A stretch of 64,000 nt of DNA from Algoriphagus aquimarinus (lineage in GTDB: Bacteria > Bacteroidota > Bacteroidia > Cytophagales > Cyclobacteriaceae). The notes below the pieces were generated by a model. It was not told the DNA's origin and did not search any database. It saw only the letters and a program-made list of their open reading frames with translations. Where the stretch lies: the NCBI RefSeq assembly GCF_007997215.1, contig NZ_VORW01000001.1, forward strand, positions 744,001-808,000, written 5' to 3'. The translations under genes were made by a program, and so were the position numbers. Shown one piece after another: positions 62,530 through 64,000 of this stretch (positions are counted from its first letter, which is position 1; every line of letters begins with the position of its first letter).

Positions 62530-63657
62530 TTAGTTATCTCTCCCATCTGTAGTGTAGATTTTTGAGAAATCTAATCTTGCAAAAGCCACTTCATCTTCAG
62601 AATGTGGGTATCCTATATACAAGTAATATCCATCTGGAGTCGAGAATCCACGGGTAAGAAAGGGTAATACTACTTCTGCGATTTTTTCAAAATCCTTATC
62701 TAGGATCACAAGTTTAGTAAGTGGCTTTTTACCTTGATCACGGTTCGTTTCACTATCAACCCTTATTATCGCTTCCCGAAGATAAACCTGTGCTGTTGGA
62801 TCATAATCTACCCAACTGAATTTGCTTGTATTTCCATTAGGCAGAAAAGCAGTGTATTCACCTTGTTGCTCCGTTCTACCTACTAAAAAATCCATATGAT
62901 CATCAACTCCCGCATAAGCCCATTTCTGAGAATTCGGGGAAATGACCAGCAATGAGTCGTCTGCAGGGAAGGAAATCAAATGAAGGTTTTCATTCTTATT
63001 GTATCCATTTTGGTAAGTAGCGAAGGTTGGATCGTCCAGAAATTGTAGGTATTTACTTGGGTATTTGAATTTCACATAATCAATCGAGCTGTCCTTTGGA
63101 TCAAATTCCAACAGCCAATTTTCATAATCAAGTAAAGATTCTTTCAGGACAAAAGGCACGTCTGGAATGATAATCTTTCCATTGATGTTCATGGCCTTTG
63201 TTCCAGACATCGTATTGTAATTGACAGCTAATCGATCTGTGGGGTCTGCTGGAAGATCATATCTAGCCAATACTTTCCCTTTTTGATCAGCCTGGATTAA
63301 CTCCTGATAAGATACAAACCAAACAGATGTGTCATCAGTGAAAATAACTGGTAAATAACTTCCTATTCCATCCGGACCTTCTTCTTCATAGAATTGATCA
63401 CGGATAAGCTTTCCTTCAGGATAGCTATATTCCATAAATCGGTGTTGTTTTGAAGTTATCAGAGATTCCTCATCACCTCTTTTGATATAGTTGAAAGTTG
63501 TCCCCAAATCCTTGGTCAATGTATCCTTCTCCAAATACAGGGTGTCTATAATCAAGTCTTTTAAATCTAAAACAGGGATTTGTTTTTCAGGCTTAGTGGA
63601 GCAAGAAATTCCAAGAAGGGTTATAGCCAAAAAACTAAGTAAAGTAAATTTTCTCAT
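62530..63657 (-). CDS. DUF4221 family lipoprotein (beta-propeller-like)
   Basis: A 375-residue lipoprotein (signal ending LLGISCSTK, Cys at about residue 20). The rest is rich in beta strands with repeated aromatic and Asp residues, in the pattern of the DUF4221 family, whose fold is expected to be a six-bladed propeller. The family occurs in Bacteroidota, often in multiple copies, and the function is unknown. It is convergent with rng and lies about 110 bp after its terminator. Confidence 0.75.
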   Translation of the reverse strand: MRKFTLLSFLAITLLGISCSTKPEKQIPVLDLKDLIIDTLYLEKDTLTKDLGTTFNYIKRGDEESLITSKQHRFMEYSYPEGKLIRDQFYEEEGPDGIGSYLPVIFTDDTSVWFVSYQELIQADQKGKVLARYDLPADPTDRLAVNYNTMSGTKAMNINGKIIIPDVPFVLKESLLDYENWLLEFDPKDSSIDYVKFKYPSKYLQFLDDPTFATYQNGYNKNENLHLISFPADDSLLVISPNSQKWAYAGVDDHMDFLVGRTEQQGEYTAFLPNGNTSKFSWVDYDPTAQVYLREAIIRVDSETNRDQGKKPLTKLVILDKDFEKIAEVVLPFLTRGFSTPDGYYLYIGYPHSEDEVAFARLDFSKIYTTDGRDN

Positions 63658-63813
63658 GTAATGGGGAATGAATGTGTCTTGTAAAATAAATAATTCGTTC
63701 TAAAAAAAAAACTTACCGTTATATTAATTCATGAACTCGGATAGTTCTTCCTATTGTAATCTCTTCCTTGATTCATCACCCAAAAAATACATTAGGATCC
63801 CCATAAATCTAAT

Positions 63814-64000
63814 TTACTGATCTAGCCAAGATTTGAAATCACCTACTTTTTCACGGCTTATTAGAATATTCTGATCTGTACAGTTTTTTAATATGACTTT
63901 CAGCCTACTATTTGAATAGGAAAATATTCCATCTATGGCTTCCATACTGCTCAGGTATTTTCGATTGAGACGAAAGAAATTAGCTGGATTTACTTGGGCT
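63814..64000 (-). CDS. LytTR-domain response regulator (partial, C-terminus only)
   Basis: The minus frame is open from the right edge to a TAA at 63814-63816, giving 62 residues. The sequence contains the LytTR-domain end: FFRLNRKYLSSMEAIDGIF, then RLKVILKNCTD, and LISREKVGDFKSWLD. LytTR domains bind DNA as the output of response regulators. The receiver domain and any partner kinase are beyond the edge. Confidence 0.85.
   Translation of the reverse strand, partial: AQVNPANFFRLNRKYLSSMEAIDGIFSYSNSRLKVILKNCTDQNILISREKVGDFKSWLDQ

Noticed and set aside
1..64000. tRNA, rRNA, CRISPR, insertion sequences, prophage
   Set aside because: No cloverleaf-like GC-rich stretch, no regular direct repeats with spacers, and no transposase or phage protein was seen on reading the window.

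Overview
The window looks like a chromosomal segment of a member of Bacteroidota, most likely Cytophagales (an Algoriphagus/Cyclobacteriaceae-type bacterium). Four lines of evidence support this. There is a gldE-ssb-mutY cluster divergent from an HU-TPR-rng cluster. Promoter -10 sites match the Bacteroidota TAnnTTTG consensus. Start codons are mostly preceded by A/T-rich sequence rather than Shine-Dalgarno sites. Lineage-typical families are present (DUF4783, DUF4221, DUF3857/transglutaminase, META lipoprotein, beta-barrel receptor with a carboxypeptidase-regulatory-like domain). No tRNA, rRNA, insertion sequence, prophage or CRISPR array was seen.

Layout. 1-5.8 kb: a VWA protein cut by the left edge, a PIN-domain toxin-antitoxin pair, queG-corA, a META lipoprotein, nadC and a DUF4783 protein. 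5.9-10.8 kb: gpmI with a coupled lipoprotein, an amidase and small membrane proteins. 11-15.8 kb: polA, radA and a small membrane protein. 15.8-21.5 kb: seven tightly packed minus-strand genes (VOC protein, oxoamine-synthase-like PLP enzyme, class A beta-lactamase-like hydrolase, two paralogous small membrane proteins, a ChbG/YdjC deacetylase, a glycosidase-like lipoprotein). 21.6-26.3 kb: patatin plus methyltransferase, then an unusual minus-strand pair, a GNAT-like protein and a stand-alone adenylation-carrier-thioesterase enzyme. 26.5-33.5 kb: TRIC-type channel, ICMT-like methyltransferase, saccharopine-dehydrogenase-like enzyme with deoC, Na/Pi cotransporter, a PiT-like membrane protein, tadA and Mn-type sod. 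33.6-42.2 kb: outer-membrane receptor, MaoC protein, two coupled DUF3857 proteins (one apparently active transglutaminase, one apparently dead), methyltransferase and mtgA. 42.15-42.59 kb: a 439-bp gene-free, AT-rich interval with five DnaA-box-like sites, the best candidate for the chromosome origin. 42.6-56 kb: CLC transporter, M28 peptidase, yjjX, yebC, NDH-2-type dehydrogenase, Spy-like protein and gltBD. 56.4-62.4 kb: gldE, ssb and mutY on minus, HU, TPR, a 29-residue COX24-type basic protein and rng on plus. 62.5-64 kb: a DUF4221 lipoprotein and the C-terminus of a LytTR regulator.

Most of the window is housekeeping: replication and repair (polA, radA, mutY, ssb, HU), RNA maturation (queG, tadA, rng), nitrogen assimilation (gltBD), NAD synthesis (nadC), glycolysis (gpmI) and cell wall (mtgA). 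The parts most worth following up are the oriC-like region, the GNAT plus A-T-TE pair, the active/inactive transglutaminase tandem, the seven-gene minus cluster and the PiT-like gene next to the Na/Pi cotransporter. All functions are assigned by reading motifs; no database search was run.
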